Origin: CAZEFK01 sp964511405
GTDB taxonomy: Bacteria > Pseudomonadota > Alphaproteobacteria > Elsterales > Elsteraceae
Direction of reading: 5' to 3'
DNA: 54,526 nucleotides
Assembly: GCA_964511405.1 (NCBI GenBank)
Contig: CAZEFK010000009.1
Span: 1-54,526, forward strand
In this document: positions 41,234 to 51,479 of the stretch, one piece after another
How the letters are laid out: each line of letters opens with the position of its first letter
Numbering within the stretch: position 1 is the stretch's first letter
Program-made: the position numbers and the translations under genes
Notes under the pieces: model-generated
Told to the model about the DNA's origin: nothing
Database searches by the model: none
The model's input: the letters and a program-made list of their open reading frames with translations, nothing else

Positions 41234-42385
41234 ATGGCATCACCGGCCAACCTCGATGCCATTCTCCTGTCGCATGCCAAGTTCGCCCGCCGCCGGCCGG
41301 GTGGCGTGCGCGCCGATCTGCGGTTCGCCGACCTGCGCGGCGCCGACCTGCGCCGGCGATCCCTGCGCGAGGCGCTGCTGGCCGGTGCCGACCTCACCGG
41401 CGCCAACCTGATGTGCGCCGACCTGACCATGGCCGATCTGTTCGGCGCGGTGCTCGACAACGCGCACATGGAGCGCGCGATCCTGGAGAAGGCGGATTTG
41501 CGGGGCGTCCGGATGCGCCGTGCCAACCTGGCCAACGCCCGTCTGTTCGACTCCGATTTCCGTCGCGGCTCGATCGTCACCACGCCCAACGGCGTCACGC
41601 CGGCCAACCTGTCCGGCACGCGGCTGGACGGCGCCGACCTGGCCGGTGCGCAGTTGGCGCAGACGGTCTTGGTCGACGTGAGCGCCCGGGCCGCTAACCT
41701 GCCCAGCGTCGACATCGCCGGCGCCGATCTGTCCTTCGCCACCCTTGACGGCGCCAATCTCGGCGGGGCGAAGCTCAAGGGGGCGAGCCTGATCGGGGCG
41801 TCGCTGGAGAACGCCGACCTGCGCTACGCCGACCTCAGCCACGCCAACCTGATGGGCGCCCGCATCGCCACGGCCGATCTGCAGGGCGTCAATCTCACCG
41901 GGGCCTCGCAGGCCGATTTCAAGCTGATCGCGGCGGACCTGGGCGACATCCTGATGCGCCACTTGCGCTGGATCTATTTCGACGGCCAGGACGGCCAATG
42001 CGGCACGCTGGCGGGCGCCGAGCTGGAGGGGATCAACCTGGCGCGGCTGAACCTCAGCAGCTTCGACTTCAACGGCGCGAAGCTCCAGCGGGCGGTGCTG
42101 GCGCGCTCGCTGCTGCTGGCGGCCCGCCTGCAGAACACCGACCTGCGCGACGCCGACTTGCGCGGCGCCGATTGCAGCGGCGCCGATCTGCGCGGCGCCA
42201 ACCTCGAGAACGCGCGGATCGGCGACCTGCCGCTGGTCGGCCGGGCGGCCGGTCGAGACGGCCAGGTGCTGGCCACCAATCTCGCGGGCGCGCAGCTCGA
42301 TGGCGCCCGGCTCAAGGGCACCGCCCTTTATGCCGTGCCCCGGGCGCCCGTGCGCCGGCGGAAGGGGCGGTACTGGGCGGCATAG
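41234..42385 (+). CDS. Pentapeptide-repeat protein
   Basis: A 383-residue protein built almost entirely of A(D/N)LXX repeats (for example FADLRGADLRRRSLREALL, GADLTGANLMCADLTMADLF, NADLRYADLSHANLMGARI, LRDADLRGADCSGADLRGAN), which fold as a right-handed quadrilateral beta-helix. Two non-repeat segments break the helix: around 115-130 (IVTTPNGVTP) and RHLRWIYFDGQDGQCGTLAG at about 238-257, a pattern I know from alphaproteobacterial members of this group. No signal peptide or membrane segment is seen, so it is probably cytoplasmic. Function unknown; some relatives mimic DNA and protect gyrase. GGAG lies 9 bp before the ATG. Confidence 0.85.
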   Translation: MASPANLDAILLSHAKFARRRPGGVRADLRFADLRGADLRRRSLREALLAGADLTGANLMCADLTMADLFGAVLDNAHMERAILEKADLRGVRMRRANLANARLFDSDFRRGSIVTTPNGVTPANLSGTRLDGADLAGAQLAQTVLVDVSARAANLPSVDIAGADLSFATLDGANLGGAKLKGASLIGASLENADLRYADLSHANLMGARIATADLQGVNLTGASQADFKLIAADLGDILMRHLRWIYFDGQDGQCGTLAGAELEGINLARLNLSSFDFNGAKLQRAVLARSLLLAARLQNTDLRDADLRGADCSGADLRGANLENARIGDLPLVGRAAGRDGQVLATNLAGAQLDGARLKGTALYAVPRAPVRRRKGRYWAA

Positions 42386-42522
42386 GCGCGCCTTCGTGAG
42401 AACTGGCACCGTAAGGGCGGCACGCGCCCGACGCGGCGGCATCCCGGCTTGACGGCGGGGCGGGCGGCGACGACACTCTCGCCCCTTTCCGCCTGACCCA
42501 GCGCCAGCTACAAGGACCGCCC

Positions 42523-43896
<1,374 letters not shown>

Positions 43897-43905
43897 GAGC
43901 TGAGC

Positions 43906-45495
43906 ATGGCCGAGCGCGTCTATCTGTTCGACTCGACGCTGCGCGACGGCGCGCAGACCCAGGGCGTCGACTTCACCGTCGCCGACAAGGCGGCGATCGC
44001 CGAGGCCCTGGACCGGCTGGGCATCGATTATGTGGAAGGCGGCTGGCCGGGCGCCAACCCGACCGACGACGCCTTCTTCGCCAGCCGGCCCAGCCTCACG
44101 CGCGCCCGCTTCGCCGCGTTCGGCATGACCCGCCGCCCCGGGCGCAGCGCCGCCAACGACCCGGGACTGGCCGCCCTGGTCAATTCCGGCGCCCCGGCGA
44201 TCACGCTGGTGGGCAAGGCCAGCGGCTACCAGGTCGACGCCGCGCTCGGCATCCCGAGAGCCGAGAACCTGGCCATGATCGGCTCGTCGATCGCCCATGT
44301 CGCCGGCATCGGGCGCGAGGCGCTGTTCGACGCCGAGCACTTCTTCGACGGCTACAAGCACGACCCGGACTACGCCCTGGCCTGCGTCGCCGAGGCGGCC
44401 GCGTCAGGCGCTCGGTGGATCGTGCTGTGCGACACCAACGGCGGCACCTTGCCCCATGAGGTCGAGGCGATCGTCGGCCGGGTGGTCGAGCGCGTCGGCG
44501 GCGACCGCGTCGGCATCCACTGCCACAACGACACCGAGAATGCCGTCGCCAACAGCCTGGCGGCGGTGCGCGCCGGCGCCCGCCAGATCCAGGGCACGGT
44601 CAACGGCCTGGGCGAGCGCTGCGGCAACGCCAACCTGATCTCGCTGCTGCCGACGCTGATGCTCAAGCTCGGCTATGAGACCGGCGTCGACCAGGACGGC
44701 TTGGCCCACCTGACGGTGGTGTCGCGGCTGATCGACGAACGGCTCAACCGGGCGCCCAACCGCCACGCCGCCTATGTCGGCGAGGCGGCGTTCGCCCACA
44801 AGGGCGGGCTGCATGTCTCGGCGATCGCCAAGGATCCCGCTACGTACGAGCATGTGCCGCCGGAGGCCGTGGGCAACCGCCGCCATGTCGTGGTCTCGGA
44901 CCAGGCCGGCCGGTCGAACATCCTGAGCCGCTTCCGCGACATCGGGCTGGAGCTGCCGGCCGACGACATGCGGGTCGGCGAGCTGGTCGAGCTGGTCAAG
45001 ACCCGCGAGTACGAGGGCTACGCCTATGACGGCGCCGAGGCCTCGTTCGAGTTGCTGGCGCGCCGCCTGCTGGGACAGGTGCCCGACTATTTCCGGGTGC
45101 TGTCGTTCCGGGTCATCGACGAGCGCCGCTGGAACGCCCGCAACCAGCTGGTGACCCTGTCGGAGGCCACGATCCGCGTCGAGGTCGGCGCCGAGCGGCT
45201 GATGACCGTGGCCGAGGGCAATGGCCCCGTGAACGCCTTGGATGCCGCCTTGCGCAAGGCGCTGATCCCGTCGTTCCCGGTGCTCGCCGGCCTGCGTCTG
45301 GTCGACTACAAGGTCCGGATCCTGACGCCCAACGCCGGCACCGAGGCGGTGACCCGGGTCCTGATCGAAAGCCGCGACGGCGCCGGCCGGCGCTGGACGA
45401 CGGTGGGCGTGTCGACCAACGTCATCGATGCGTCGTTCAACGCCTTGCACGACGCCATCTCGTACCTGCTGTTCCGGGACAGCCTGGCAGCGTGA
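43906..45495 (+). CDS. cimA: Citramalate synthase
   Basis: Condenses pyruvate with acetyl-CoA to (R)-citramalate, giving 2-oxobutyrate for isoleucine without threonine. The 529-residue protein has the HMGL-like TIM barrel: YLFDSTLRDGAQTQGVDFT, DYVEGGWPGANPTDDAFF, GIHCHNDTENAVANSLAAV with the metal-binding histidines, and GTVNGLGERCGNANLISLL. A C-terminal LeuA-type regulatory domain (about 400-529) follows (ATIRVEVGAERLMTVAEGN, RILTPNAGTEAVTRVLIES), the usual site of isoleucine feedback. GGWPGANP distinguishes CimA from 2-isopropylmalate synthase. Its stop overlaps trmJ by 4 bp. Confidence 0.93.
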   Translation: MAERVYLFDSTLRDGAQTQGVDFTVADKAAIAEALDRLGIDYVEGGWPGANPTDDAFFASRPSLTRARFAAFGMTRRPGRSAANDPGLAALVNSGAPAITLVGKASGYQVDAALGIPRAENLAMIGSSIAHVAGIGREALFDAEHFFDGYKHDPDYALACVAEAAASGARWIVLCDTNGGTLPHEVEAIVGRVVERVGGDRVGIHCHNDTENAVANSLAAVRAGARQIQGTVNGLGERCGNANLISLLPTLMLKLGYETGVDQDGLAHLTVVSRLIDERLNRAPNRHAAYVGEAAFAHKGGLHVSAIAKDPATYEHVPPEAVGNRRHVVVSDQAGRSNILSRFRDIGLELPADDMRVGELVELVKTREYEGYAYDGAEASFELLARRLLGQVPDYFRVLSFRVIDERRWNARNQLVTLSEATIRVEVGAERLMTVAEGNGPVNALDAALRKALIPSFPVLAGLRLVDYKVRILTPNAGTEAVTRVLIESRDGAGRRWTTVGVSTNVIDASFNALHDAISYLLFRDSLAA

Positions 45496-46235
45496 GCGCG
45501 CCGGCCGGCCCGGTCATCATCCTGGTCGAGCCGCAACTGGCCGAGAATATCGGCACGGCGGCGCGCGCCATGCTCAATTGCGGCCTGACGCGCCTGCGTC
45601 TGGTCAATCCGCGGCCCGAATGGCCGTCGTCGCGGGCGCGGGCGACCGCCTCCGGCGCCGACGCCGTGCTTGATGCGGCCGAGGTCCATCGCTCGGTCGC
45701 CGAGGCCATCGCCGACCTGCGCGTAGTCTATGCCAGCTCGCACCGCCATCGCGAGATCGTGAAGCCGTACCTGACCCCGCGCGAGGGCGCGGCCCGGCTG
45801 CGCGCCCACGACGCGGCCGGCGTGCCCATGGGCGTGCTGTTCGGGCCGGAGCGCACCGGCCTGGTCAATGACGACCTGGTGCTGTGCGACGCGGTCATCA
45901 CCGTGCCGCTCAATCCCGATTTCGCCTCGCTCAACCTGGCCCAGGCGGTGCTGCTGGTGGGCTATGAGTGGTGGATGGCGGCCGACGCGACGCCGCCGGC
46001 GCAGCTGGTGCGCGGATCTTCGCCGCCGGCCGACAAGCGCCATCTGATGAGTCTGATGAACCGCCTGGAGTTCGAGCTCGACGCATCGGGCTTCCTGCGC
46101 GTGCCGCACATGCGGGCGACCATGGTGCGCAACATCCGCGCGATGTTCGCCCGCGCCGAGCTGACCGACCAGGAGGTCCGGACCCTGCACGGCATGCTGA
46201 CCGAGCTGGTGACCAAGCGGGTCGGGCGCCCGTAA
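45492..46235 (+). CDS. trmJ: tRNA/rRNA 2'-O-methyltransferase, TrmJ-like (SPOUT)
   Basis: A 247-residue SPOUT methyltransferase. VIILVEPQLAENIGTAARAM is the start of the fold, then LRLVNPRPEWPSSRARATASG, GVLFGPERTGLVNDDLVLCD (the GxExxGL SAM loop) and ITVPLNPDFASLNLAQAVLL, which forms the deep trefoil knot. The C-terminal extension (EFELDASGFLRVPHMRATMV) is typical of TrmJ, which modifies position 32 of some tRNAs. The start is GTG in a GTGA overlap with cimA, so the two are coupled. Confidence 0.9.
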   Translation: MSAPAGPVIILVEPQLAENIGTAARAMLNCGLTRLRLVNPRPEWPSSRARATASGADAVLDAAEVHRSVAEAIADLRVVYASSHRHREIVKPYLTPREGAARLRAHDAAGVPMGVLFGPERTGLVNDDLVLCDAVITVPLNPDFASLNLAQAVLLVGYEWWMAADATPPAQLVRGSSPPADKRHLMSLMNRLEFELDASGFLRVPHMRATMVRNIRAMFARAELTDQEVRTLHGMLTELVTKRVGRP

Positions 46236-46236
46236 G

Positions 46237-47202
46237 TCAGCGCCAACCCGCGGCCAGATCCGCGACGATGGCGGCCGCCGGCAGGGCGGCGCGGACCAGG
46301 CCGACCCCTTCGCCGGCGTAGAGCGCCATGGCGTCGGTGTCGCCGGTCATGTCCCGCGTGGGCGCGGAGAAGTGGTAGCGCGGGATCGGCGAGCCGTCGG
46401 CCCGCGCGGCCACGGTGTCGCCTTCGCCGGGACGGCCGGGCGCCGAAGGCCGGCCGGCGGCCTCCCAGGCGTCGGTCGTGGGGTTGCGGATCGTCCGCAG
46501 CGGGGCGTTCGGCCAGCCCAGGTCGAACAGCTCGGAATAGAGCGTGTCGTCGCCGGACGCCGCCAGCACGCGGGCCAGATAGCGGGGATGGATGTTGGCC
46601 TCGGCGGCCGCCAGGAAGCGGGTGCCGACCCAGACGCCGGCGGCGCCCAGGGCCTGCGCAGCCGCGACGCCGCGCTGGTCGGCGATGCCGCCGCCGGCCA
46701 GCACCGGCAGCGGGGCCACGGCGTCGACCACCTGCGGCACCAGGGCGAAGGTGCCGAGCCGGCCGCGGACATGGCCGCCAGCCTCGCGGCCCTGGGCCAC
46801 GATCAGGTCGAAGCCGGCGTCGGCGGCGCGCCGGGCCTCGTCGATCGAGCCTACGACCTGGATCGCGACCGCAGCGGACGCCTTGATCCGGGCGAGATGC
46901 GGGCTGCCGTCGCCCCAGAAGAACGAGATGACGGGCACGCCGGCGTCCAAGGCCGTGCCGAGCTGGCTGTCGATGGCGAAGTCGAGCACGAAATTGGCGC
47001 CGAAGGGACGGTCGGTCAGCCGGCGCATGGTGGCGAACAGCGCCGTGAGCTGGTCCGTGCTGCGCCAGGTGCAGGCCAGGTGGCCGAGCCCGCCGGCAGC
47101 CGAAACGGCGGCGGCGAGCTCGGGCGCGGCGATGCTGCCGATCGGGGCCTGGGCGATCGGACGGGTGAGGCCAAGGCGCTGGAACGGGGCGGGCAGGGAC
47201 AT
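46237..47202 (-). CDS. Nitronate monooxygenase (2-nitropropane dioxygenase-like)
   Basis: A 321-residue FMN enzyme of the NMO/2-nitropropane dioxygenase family that oxidises propionate-3-nitronate-like compounds. It starts RLGLTRPIAQAPIGSIAAPE and contains AAVSAAGGLGHLACTWRSTD, LIVAQGREAGGHVRGRLGTF with the catalytic His, and VLAGGGIADQRGVAAAQALG and GVWVGTRFLAAAEANIHPRY as FMN phosphate loops. CGGAG lies 7 bp before the ATG at 47202. It is divergent from an AraC-type regulator, which is a probable controller. The physiological substrate is not shown by the sequence. Confidence 0.88.
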   Translation of the reverse strand: MSLPAPFQRLGLTRPIAQAPIGSIAAPELAAAVSAAGGLGHLACTWRSTDQLTALFATMRRLTDRPFGANFVLDFAIDSQLGTALDAGVPVISFFWGDGSPHLARIKASAAVAIQVVGSIDEARRAADAGFDLIVAQGREAGGHVRGRLGTFALVPQVVDAVAPLPVLAGGGIADQRGVAAAQALGAAGVWVGTRFLAAAEANIHPRYLARVLAASGDDTLYSELFDLGWPNAPLRTIRNPTTDAWEAAGRPSAPGRPGEGDTVAARADGSPIPRYHFSAPTRDMTGDTDAMALYAGEGVGLVRAALPAAAIVADLAAGWR

Positions 47203-47291
47203 CGGGAGTCTCCGCGGGATCGGGATCACATGACCGCGACTCTCGCATGACCCGCTTGCGTCGAGGGGCCAATCATGGCAGCGAACGGGCC

Positions 47292-48089
47292 ATGGACATG
47301 GCAGCACCCCGGTATCCCGAGGTCGCCCGCCCGGTGGTGGCGATGGCCAAGGCCTTCGCGGCGGGGGAGACGACCGGCTGGCACCAGCACCGCCGCCACC
47401 AACTGATCTATGCGGTGCGCGGGCTGATGATCGCGAGCGCGGCGCACGGGACCTGGGTGGTGCCGTCGGGATTCGCGCTGTGGATGCCGGCCGGGACGGC
47501 CCATTGCGTGGCCATGCGCGGCCCGGTGGCCATGCGCACCATCTATGTCGAGCCGGACGCCCATGTCGCGCTGCCCGGCGACTGCCGCGTGATCGCGGTC
47601 TCGGCGCTGCTGGCCGCGGTGCTGGTGGCGCAGGTGGCCGAGCCGGTGCTCTATGACGAGGCCGGCCGCGGCGGTCATCTGGCTGCGTTGGCCCTGGACG
47701 AGGTCGCGCGGGCGCCGGCAACGCCGTTCGCGTTGGCGGTGCCGGTGGATTCGCGCCTGGCGGCGCTGGCGCGCCGGCTGATCGAGACGCCGGGTTCCGG
47801 TGCCGGAATCGACGCGCTGGCCGACGCGGCCGGCGTCAGCCGGCGGACCCTGACCCGGCAGTTCCGCCGCCAGACCGGACTTTCGCTCGGGGCGTGGCTG
47901 CGCCGGCTGCGGCTGGTCGAGGCCGCCGCCCGTCACGCCGAAGGCCAGCCTCTGGCGCGGGTTGCGGCGGCGCTCGGCTATCGCAGCGTGGCCGCGTTCC
48001 GGGCAATGGCGCGCCGCGAATTCGGCGACGCCTGGCGCTGGGATCAGCCGGGTGGCCCGTGGGGCAGGGTTGAAACAGCGGACATTTGA
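47292..48089 (+). CDS. AraC-family transcriptional regulator
   Basis: A 265-residue regulator. The N-terminal cupin-like sensor has TTGWHQHRRHQLIYAVRGLM (HxH) and FALWMPAGTAHCVAMRGP, and the C-terminal AraC domain has two helix-turn-helix units: IDALADAAGVSRRTLTRQF and PLARVAAALGYRSVAAFRAM, followed by RREFGDAWRW. The ligand is unknown. ATG 47292 is preferred; in-frame ATG 47247 would add 15 residues. Divergent from the nitronate monooxygenase gene with about 90 bp between starts. Its stop codon overlaps the -35 box of the rpsD promoter. Confidence 0.88.
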   Translation: MDMAAPRYPEVARPVVAMAKAFAAGETTGWHQHRRHQLIYAVRGLMIASAAHGTWVVPSGFALWMPAGTAHCVAMRGPVAMRTIYVEPDAHVALPGDCRVIAVSALLAAVLVAQVAEPVLYDEAGRGGHLAALALDEVARAPATPFALAVPVDSRLAALARRLIETPGSGAGIDALADAAGVSRRTLTRQFRRQTGLSLGAWLRRLRLVEAAARHAEGQPLARVAAALGYRSVAAFRAMARREFGDAWRWDQPGGPWGRVETADI

Positions 48090-48113
48090 CAGCGCGATGC
48101 GCGCGAGTATAGT
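48086..48113 (+). promoter_or_regulatory. Sigma-70-type promoter of rpsD
   Basis: TTGACA at 48086-48091 is followed after 16 bp by TATAGT at 48108-48113, a near-consensus pair and the clearest promoter in the window. It overlaps the AraC stop codon (48087-48089) and lies about 90 bp before the rpsD start. The leader holds the GC-rich inverted repeats CGGTCGATGCCGGCG, possibly for S4 autoregulation. Confidence 0.75.
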
Positions 48114-48201
48114 GCGCGCTCCCGAACGGGCGCCGCCGGTCGATGCCGGCGCGTTGCCGCACCCGTGTCGACCGTTTCAGCCAGCGCCGAGCTTCAGCCC
48201 G

Positions 48202-48816
48202 ATGACCAAGCGTACGGAATCCAAGTACAAGATCAATCGCCGCCTGGGCGTGAACCTGTGGGGCCGCCCGAAGAGCCCGCTGACCCGGCGCGAGTACGGC
48301 CCCGGCCAGCACGGTCAGCGGCGCAAGAAGCCGTCGGATTTCGGAACGCAGCTCGCCGCCAAGCAGAAGCTGAAGGGCTATTACGGCAACATCGGCGAGC
48401 GGCAGTTCCGCCGGCTCTACGAGGAGGCCTCGCGCCGCCGCGGCGACACCGGCGAGAACCTGATCGAACTCCTGGAGCGGCGCCTGGATGCGGTGGTTTA
48501 TCGCATGAAGCTGGTGCCGACGCCGTTCGCGGCCCGTCAGCTGGTCAACCATGGCCACATCCTGGTCAACGGCCGCCGGGTCAACATCGCTTCGTTCCAG
48601 GTCAAGGACGGCGATGTGATCGAGCTGCGCAACAAGGTCAAGCAGATGGCCCTGGTGCTCGAGGCCGCGCAATCCAATGAGCGCGACGTTCCCGACTACG
48701 TCGAGATCGACCACCAGGCCATGAAGGGGAAGTTCCTGCGCGCGCCGAAGCTGGCCGATGTGCCCTATCCGGTGCAGATGGAGCCGAACCTGGTCGTCGA
48801 GTTCTACTCACGCTAG
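48202..48816 (+). CDS. rpsD: Small ribosomal subunit protein uS4
   Basis: A 204-residue ribosomal protein that nucleates 30S assembly by binding 16S rRNA. It starts MTKRTESKYKINRRLGVNLW and shows SPLTRREYGPGQHGQRRKKP, QKLKGYYGNIGERQFRRLYE and the S4 RNA-binding domain RLDAVVYRMKLVPTPFAARQ followed by HGHILVNGRRVNIASFQVKD. It lacks the zinc-binding cysteines of some S4 forms (C-minus type). In many bacteria rpsD sits in the alpha operon; here, as in other alphaproteobacteria, it stands alone under its own promoter. Confidence 0.98.
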   Translation: MTKRTESKYKINRRLGVNLWGRPKSPLTRREYGPGQHGQRRKKPSDFGTQLAAKQKLKGYYGNIGERQFRRLYEEASRRRGDTGENLIELLERRLDAVVYRMKLVPTPFAARQLVNHGHILVNGRRVNIASFQVKDGDVIELRNKVKQMALVLEAAQSNERDVPDYVEIDHQAMKGKFLRAPKLADVPYPVQMEPNLVVEFYSR

Positions 48817-48834
48817 CCGGGGCGCAAGCGCCGG
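48817..48834 (+). terminator. Weak hairpin after rpsD
   Basis: CCGG (48817-48820) pairs with CCGG (48831-48834), with an inner CG/CG and a CAAG loop, followed by TTT. It starts at the base after the rpsD stop. It may be a terminator, but the T-run is only three bases. Confidence 0.4.
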
Positions 48835-48972
48835 TTTCCGCCGATCCGGCGCTGCTGTGCAGCAACTGGACGCGCCCGCGGCAAGCTGCGCCCTCGCGGT
48901 CCTGTTTCCAGCAGAATTGTGTGTTATTTTGCTGATCAAGCGAGCGTCGAGGCTGCTTGATCGGAGCCATGG

Positions 48973-50196
48973 ATGGGGTCGTTGCGGTTCTACGTAGTTG
49001 AGGATGACGACGCCATGCGTCTCCTCTACTGCCGGTTCCTCGCCGAAGCGGGGCATGAGGTGGCCAGCGCCGCATCGGGGTTGATCGCGATCGACGAGAT
49101 CGGCGCCAATCCCCCGGACTGCGTGATCACCGACATCATGATGCCGGAGATCGACGGCTTCGAGCTGTGCAAGCGGCTGCGTGCCATGCCGGCGCTCGAT
49201 TCCACCAAGATTGTCGTCGCCTCGTCCAAAGGCTTTGAGTTCGACCGGCGCCGGGCGCGGGAGTTCGGCGCCGATGGCTACCTGCTCAAGGGCATGCCAC
49301 GGGTCGAGTTCGTGCGCCGGCTGGAAGCCATCGTCGCCGACAAGCTCGCGGTCACCTTCTACGGCGTGCGGGGCACCCTTCCGGTGCCCGGCACGCAGTC
49401 GCTGCGCTATGGCGGCAACACGAGCTGCATTACGCTCGGCCTCGAGAACGATCGGCTGTTCATCCTGGACGCCGGCACCGGCATCAAGGTGCTGGGCGCC
49501 AAGCTGATGGCGCTGAAGCAGCGGATCACCGGCAAGATCTTCATCACCCATCCGCACTGGGACCACATCAACGCCCTGCCGTTCTTCACGCCGCTTTACA
49601 TCCAAGGCAACGAGTTCGAGATCCTGGGGCCGGCCCACGGCTCGCTCAGCATGCTCGAGATGATCTCGGCGCAGATGGACGGGGTCTATTTTCCGATCAC
49701 CATCCGCGAGTTCGGCGCGCGGGTGATGTTCCGGGACCTGCGCGAGCAGTCGCTGATGATCGACGGGGTCCAGGTCGACACCATGCTGCTCAACCACCCT
49801 GGCACCTGCCTGGGCTACCGCTTCACCTATGACGGCCGCTCCGTCTGCTACATCACCGACAACGAGCTGCCGCTGCCGAGCATGCCGCAGTACGACCGGC
49901 ATTTCGTCGACCGGCTGGTGTCCTTCGTCCGTGAGACCGATGTCCTGATCATCGACGCCAATTACGGCGACGACCTTTATCCCCAGCGGGTCGGCTGGGG
50001 GCACAGCGCCATCAGCCAGGTCGCGGCCCTGGCCCACGAAGGGGCGGTGAAGGCCCTGTACCTGCACCACCACGACCCCGACCAGACCGACACCGACATC
50101 GACCGCAAGCTGGAAGTAGCTCAGCAGAAGCTGCAGTCGCTGGGCTCGACCACGACGGTGGTGGCCCCGGGCGAAGGATCGTCGGTCATCCTGTAA
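48973..50196 (+). CDS. Receiver domain fused to a metallo-beta-lactamase-fold hydrolase
   Basis: A 407-residue two-domain protein. The receiver (about 4-122) has the acidic triad at 10-12 (VEDDDAMRLL), phospho-acceptor Asp54 in VITDIMMPEIDGFEL, and Lys106 in GYLLKGMPRV. The second domain (about 126-407) opens VTFYGVRGTLPVPGTQSLRY and GGNTSCITLG, as in PhnP/RNase Z-like MBL enzymes, with ITHPHWDHIN (His193, His195, Asp197, His198), His275 in LLNHPGTCLG, Asp296 in YITDNE and HHH at 365-367, so a two-metal site looks intact. Phosphorylation may gate a phosphodiesterase-type activity. GGAG lies 6 bp before the ATG; an ATG at 48969 is out of frame. Confidence 0.9.
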   Translation: MGSLRFYVVEDDDAMRLLYCRFLAEAGHEVASAASGLIAIDEIGANPPDCVITDIMMPEIDGFELCKRLRAMPALDSTKIVVASSKGFEFDRRRAREFGADGYLLKGMPRVEFVRRLEAIVADKLAVTFYGVRGTLPVPGTQSLRYGGNTSCITLGLENDRLFILDAGTGIKVLGAKLMALKQRITGKIFITHPHWDHINALPFFTPLYIQGNEFEILGPAHGSLSMLEMISAQMDGVYFPITIREFGARVMFRDLREQSLMIDGVQVDTMLLNHPGTCLGYRFTYDGRSVCYITDNELPLPSMPQYDRHFVDRLVSFVRETDVLIIDANYGDDLYPQRVGWGHSAISQVAALAHEGAVKALYLHHHDPDQTDTDIDRKLEVAQQKLQSLGSTTTVVAPGEGSSVIL

Positions 50197-50249
50197 GTCG
50201 CCGGCGCGCCTGTGCCGGCATGGTCGCCATCGCCCGGCGAGGACGACGG

Positions 50250-51399
50250 ATGTCGTTGAAGCTGAATGTCGTGGTTCCGACCCGGCGACGCGCACGGACG
50301 CTCGCCGCGACCTTAGCCACCATCAAGTCGGCGATCGAGCAGGGCACCGACAGGACCGTCGTCGTGGGGGTGGCGGTGCTGAACAATGGCGCGGATCCTG
50401 AGACGCGGGCCATCGTCGAGCGGGCAGACTTGCCGCTCCGCTACACTGAGACGACCCAGGACTTGGCGATGCGGGACAGCTGGGAAGCGGCCCTGACCCT
50501 GCTGGACGGCGATGCCGATTACGTCCTGTTCGTGGGCGACGACGACGGACTGGTCCCAAACGCGGTGGAGCTGCTTGGTCAGATCCTGGCGGAGAGGCCG
50601 GCTGCCGTGGCTTGGGAACGGCTTGGGTATGGGTGGCCGGACTGCTCGCTGATCCATATGAGGGATCGGTTGATCGTGCCGCGGCCATGGGCCGAGGGCC
50701 GAACGGAATGGCGCGACGCCAAGGCCACGCTCTCGGATCTCTACGCCTACCGGGTGTCGATCAACGATACCCCTGGCATCTACCACGGAATCGTGGCCCG
50801 CGATCTCGTCGAGCGCCGGCGGTCGAGCGGCCGGTACTTCCAGGGCGATATTCCGGACATCGAGTCGGCCGTGACGACGCTCTGGGACTGCGACCGCTAT
50901 TTGTGGTCGACGCGGGCTCTGACCATCGGCGGGGCGTCGGGCTCGAGTGTCGGAGTGGCATATGCGGTGGACGATGTCTGCGCCGCCGGCTGCCGCGCCG
51001 CGCTTGGAGCGCGCGTCGATCCGCCGATGCTGGTCCCCGGGGGGGGGTGAGCTGCTGCCTGTCGCGATCGCCGAATCGATGTTGCATGCGGCGAGGCGCG
51101 TATTTCCCGGGGATCCACGCTATCAGCTACGTGCCGACCGGCTGATCGAAGCGATCTACGGGAGCCTGGTCCAGGCGCCGGCGAGGTATGGCGAGGCGGT
51201 CGCCGCCATCCGGGCGATCGCCGAGCGCACCGGCATCGCGATCGGCGAGATCGCACCCGTTCCTCGGGTCTTGATCGACATGCGGCCTTGTCTCGCGGTT
51301 CGGTCGGATGGTGCCCAGCAACTGGTCATCGACACCGGTGAGTTGGGGATCCGCGATGTCGCCGGCGCGGCCCGAGCGCTGCGGGCGCTTGGCCTTTGA
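50250..51399 (+). pseudogene. Family 2-like glycosyltransferase frameshifted at a poly-G tract
   Basis: The first part (from ATG 50250) has LKLNVVVPTRRRARTLAATL, RYTETTQDLAMRDSWEAAL and the DxD-type motif DYVLFVGDDDGLVPNAVEL, then IYHGIVARDLVERRRSSGRY. It stops at 51048-51050, just after nine G (51039-51047). With eight G the frame would continue (PGGGELLPVAIAESMLHAAR and on to a stop at 51399) to a 382-residue protein. Thus the sequence holds one G too many: a true frameshift, a sequencing error, or a phase-variable state. GAGGA lies 6 bp before the start. It would decorate a surface glycan; the acceptor is unknown. Confidence 0.8.
51039..51047 (+). repeat. Homopolymer of nine G inside a glycosyltransferase gene
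   Basis: Nine consecutive G sit directly before TGA and are the point where the reading frame breaks. The preceding CCCC adds to local slippage risk. Eight G restores a 382-residue protein. Confidence 0.95.
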
Positions 51400-51479
51400 T
51401 CGCCGATGGCGGTCGGCGCGTGCCGAGGGGTGTTTCTGATCCGGAGTTCGAGCATCAGGCCCCGTGTGCCGCTCCGGGG

